From assembly GCA_031285215.1 (NCBI GenBank), contig JAITWQ010000138.1, positions 1 to 6,397 of the forward strand: DNA of 6,397 bases. Reading direction: 5' to 3'. Shown here piece by piece: positions 4,841 through 6,397 of this stretch. The translations under genes were made by a program, and so were the position numbers. Numbering within the stretch: position 1 is the stretch's first letter; each line of letters begins with the position of its first letter. The stretch comes from Syntrophobacterales bacterium. Its GTDB lineage: Bacteria > Desulfobacterota > Syntrophia > Syntrophales > JAAYKM01. The notes under the pieces are model-generated. The model had not been told where the DNA came from, ran no database searches, and saw nothing but the letters and a program-made list of their open reading frames with translations.

Positions 4841-6397
4841 TCATGTATTTTTCTTCTCCGTGTCATGAATAAAAGAATCCTGCTCCCTGCCGAGGGGTAA
4901 AACTCTTTCCACTGACGCCCCTGCAAACACATCAAGAGCCGTTTGCAATAAGGGTTGATTCAAGGCTTCCCGCCGTATTTCCTGTTGTTTGTTTTCTTCT
5001 GTTGTTGATACTTTCCCATCATCTTCGATTTCTTTGATGTGCAAACCGGTTATCCTGCCGCCAAAGCATTGGCTGCACAAATTATTCAACCCCGCTGCCT
5101 GATCCTGTTTTCGAAGTTCATCCAGAAAAATATACCCTTTGTGAAAACCAATTTGCAGGGAGCCATCCGTACAGCCCAGAATCTGCGCCGATTCTATCTT
5201 AGACCAGAGGGGGTAGCTGAAATTCTTGACATAGGCCAGGAAAGTTTCCCAAAGACAGGCCGGTGTTTCTGCGGCTGCATTTTGGCGAGGCAAATCACCA
5301 CTGGAAATGGGTGGCTCTTCGTGCTTTTTCTCCGGCGGATACTGTCTTTGAAAGGCTGCGTCCGCATTTGGCGCTTCTTCATGAGAGTATATTATTTTTT
5401 CTTTCTCCGTGAATGCCGTATTCTGTTGGGGGGCACGCATGGCTGATATTTTCCCCCGCAGCTCTTCTATCTTATCCAAAATGTCATCAATGGGGATCAA
5501 CGGAGGCAGATGGGCCATCCGTACAACGGCCTGTTCAATATTCAGACGGGAATTCGGGCTTCGCCTGACTTTTTCTTCCTCCGCCATGAGGATATCCAAA
5601 AGGCGCAGCAGCGTTTCCCGTGATACATTTTCGACTTGCTCCCGGAGGCGCTTAACATCCTGCTCCGAAATATCTGTTAATGCCCGCTTGGGATCGGCAA
5701 TTTTAACCAGCAGAAGATTACGAAAATGTACCTGCAGCATCTGATAAAAAGACGCCATTTCAACACCGGCGTAGTACGCCTCTTCCACGATGTACAGACC
5801 ATCCGCCGCGTTTCTTTCTAAAATGGCCTGCGAAATCCGAAACAGAAACTGGCGATCCGAAAGGCCAAGCAAATCTTCAACGGTCCGGTCATCTATTGTC
5901 ATGCCTCCATAAGAAATAACCTGATCCAGAAGGCTTTGGGCATCCCGCATTCCACCATCGGCGGCTTCTCCAATCCAGATAAGGCTGTTTTCACTGATTT
6001 GGATGGATTCGGCCTGGGTAATCTTCTGAAGCTGATCGGCGATTTGCCGTACGGAGAGTCTCCGAAAATCATAGCACTGACACCGGGACAAAATGGTGGG
6101 AGGAATTTTCTGCGTTTCCGTTGTGGCAAAGATGAAAATGACATGGGGAGGCGGCTCTTCCAAGGTTTTCAGAAGGGCATTAAAGGCCTCCCTGGTCAGC
6201 ATATGCACTTCATCAATGATATAAATTTTGTAACGGCAGGAAACGGGCAGGAATTTAACATTTTCGCGCAGCTCCCTAATTTCGTCTATGCCCCGGTTCG
6301 AAGCGCCGTCAATTTCCTGAATATCCATGGCCACGCCTTCCGTGATTTCACGGCAGGGCGTACATACCTGGCAAGGCGACACGGTAGGCCCCGTTTC
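4841..6397 (-). CDS. dnaX: DNA polymerase III subunits gamma/tau (DnaX), 5' end beyond the window
   Basis: 518 codons are visible, and the frame is open through the right edge. By alignment to E. coli cysteine positions about 64 N-terminal residues, including the Walker A P-loop, are missing. DnaX is the AAA+ core of the clamp loader that places the beta clamp on primed DNA; tau also binds polymerase and DnaB. In visible numbering: GPT-x3-C-x2-C-x2-C (C9, C12, C15; the first zinc Cys is outside), EIDGASNRGIDEIR (28-41), Walker B IIDEVH (60-65), sensor 1 FATTE (90-94), the SRC arginine finger (104-106), sensor 2 GGMRDAQSLLDQ (148-159), and the domain III collar to about residue 300. Then comes a charged, low-complexity linker (about 320-380) and a tau-specific C-terminal domain (about 381-518). 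The GTG at 6382 is an internal valine, not a start: the codons before it (E-T-G-P-T) continue the zinc motif. A possible frameshift site lies in the linker. Confidence 0.97.
   Translation of the reverse strand, partial: ETGPTVSPCQVCTPCREITEGVAMDIQEIDGASNRGIDEIRELRENVKFLPVSCRYKIYIIDEVHMLTREAFNALLKTLEEPPPHVIFIFATTETQKIPPTILSRCQCYDFRRLSVRQIADQLQKITQAESIQISENSLIWIGEAADGGMRDAQSLLDQVISYGGMTIDDRTVEDLLGLSDRQFLFRISQAILERNAADGLYIVEEAYYAGVEMASFYQMLQVHFRNLLLVKIADPKRALTDISEQDVKRLREQVENVSRETLLRLLDILMAEEEKVRRSPNSRLNIEQAVVRMAHLPPLIPIDDILDKIEELRGKISAMRAPQQNTAFTEKEKIIYSHEEAPNADAAFQRQYPPEKKHEEPPISSGDLPRQNAAAETPACLWETFLAYVKNFSYPLWSKIESAQILGCTDGSLQIGFHKGYIFLDELRKQDQAAGLNNLCSQCFGGRITGLHIKEIEDDGKVSTTEENKQQEIRREALNQPLLQTALDVFAGASVERVLPLGREQDSFIHDTEKKNT
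5295..5330 (-). other. dnaX: Candidate -1 frameshift site in dnaX (tau to gamma switch)
   Basis: In the linker after domain III the zero-frame codons GAG AAA AAG give the heptamer G AAA AAG (5330-5324), close to the A AAA AAG of E. coli dnaX and ending in the slippery A-AAG. A -1 shift after AAG reads nine new codons and then TGA (5297-5295). CCAC (5314-5311) can pair with GTGG (5301-5298), a weak stem nine bases downstream. No Shine-Dalgarno stimulator is seen about 10 bases upstream; a GGAG abuts the site. The shifted product would end at visible residue 367, about residue 431 after adding the missing ~64, the same length as E. coli gamma (431). The site is sequence-plausible but unproven. 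Confidence 0.35.

Noticed and set aside
6380..6382. GTG as the dnaX start
   Set aside because: The frame stays open to the window edge and the preceding codons (E-T-G-P-T) are part of the conserved DnaX zinc motif, so the true start is outside.

Overview
The window reads almost entirely on the minus strand. It is a gene-dense chromosomal segment of a bacterium that is probably anaerobic. The two-subunit, oxygen-labile class I fumarase, the malic enzyme type, the dnaX-ybaB-recR cluster and moderate GC (about 50-55% in the sampled gene bodies) suggest a Desulfobacterota-like organism such as a syntroph or sulfate-reducer relative. This is inference from family resemblance, not from a search.

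Layout in transcription order (high to low coordinates): dnaX (gamma/tau clamp-loader subunit, 5' end cut by the window edge), ybaB (nucleoid-associated protein), recR (recombination mediator), the alpha and beta subunits of a class I fumarate hydratase, a small META-domain lipoprotein, a malic enzyme, and the first ~139 codons of an HlyD-type membrane-fusion protein that runs off the left edge. Spacing is tight: 44 nt dnaX/ybaB, 9 nt ybaB/recR, a 4-nt ATGA overlap recR/fumarase alpha, 1 nt alpha/beta, a 4-nt ATGA overlap beta/META, 96 nt META/malic enzyme and 127 nt malic enzyme/HlyD. Everything from dnaX to the META gene is likely one transcript. Malic enzyme may join it by read-through. The HlyD gene is lower in GC (about 39% by hand count) and is probably a separate unit.

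Functionally there are three blocks. dnaX-ybaB-recR is the widely conserved replication/repair cluster. Fumarase plus malic enzyme is a metabolic block that would convert fumarate to malate to pyruvate + CO2 (or the reverse), with the lipoprotein gene between them. The HlyD fragment begins an efflux or secretion system that lies outside the window.

No CRISPR, transposon, tRNA/rRNA or phage feature was found. The best leads are a candidate -1 frameshift site in dnaX (G AAA AAG, out-of-frame stop nine codons later) that would give a gamma-sized product, the stop-start coupling of fumarase to recR and of a lipoprotein to fumarase, and an AT-rich dyad upstream of the HlyD gene. Otherwise the region is ordinary housekeeping DNA.
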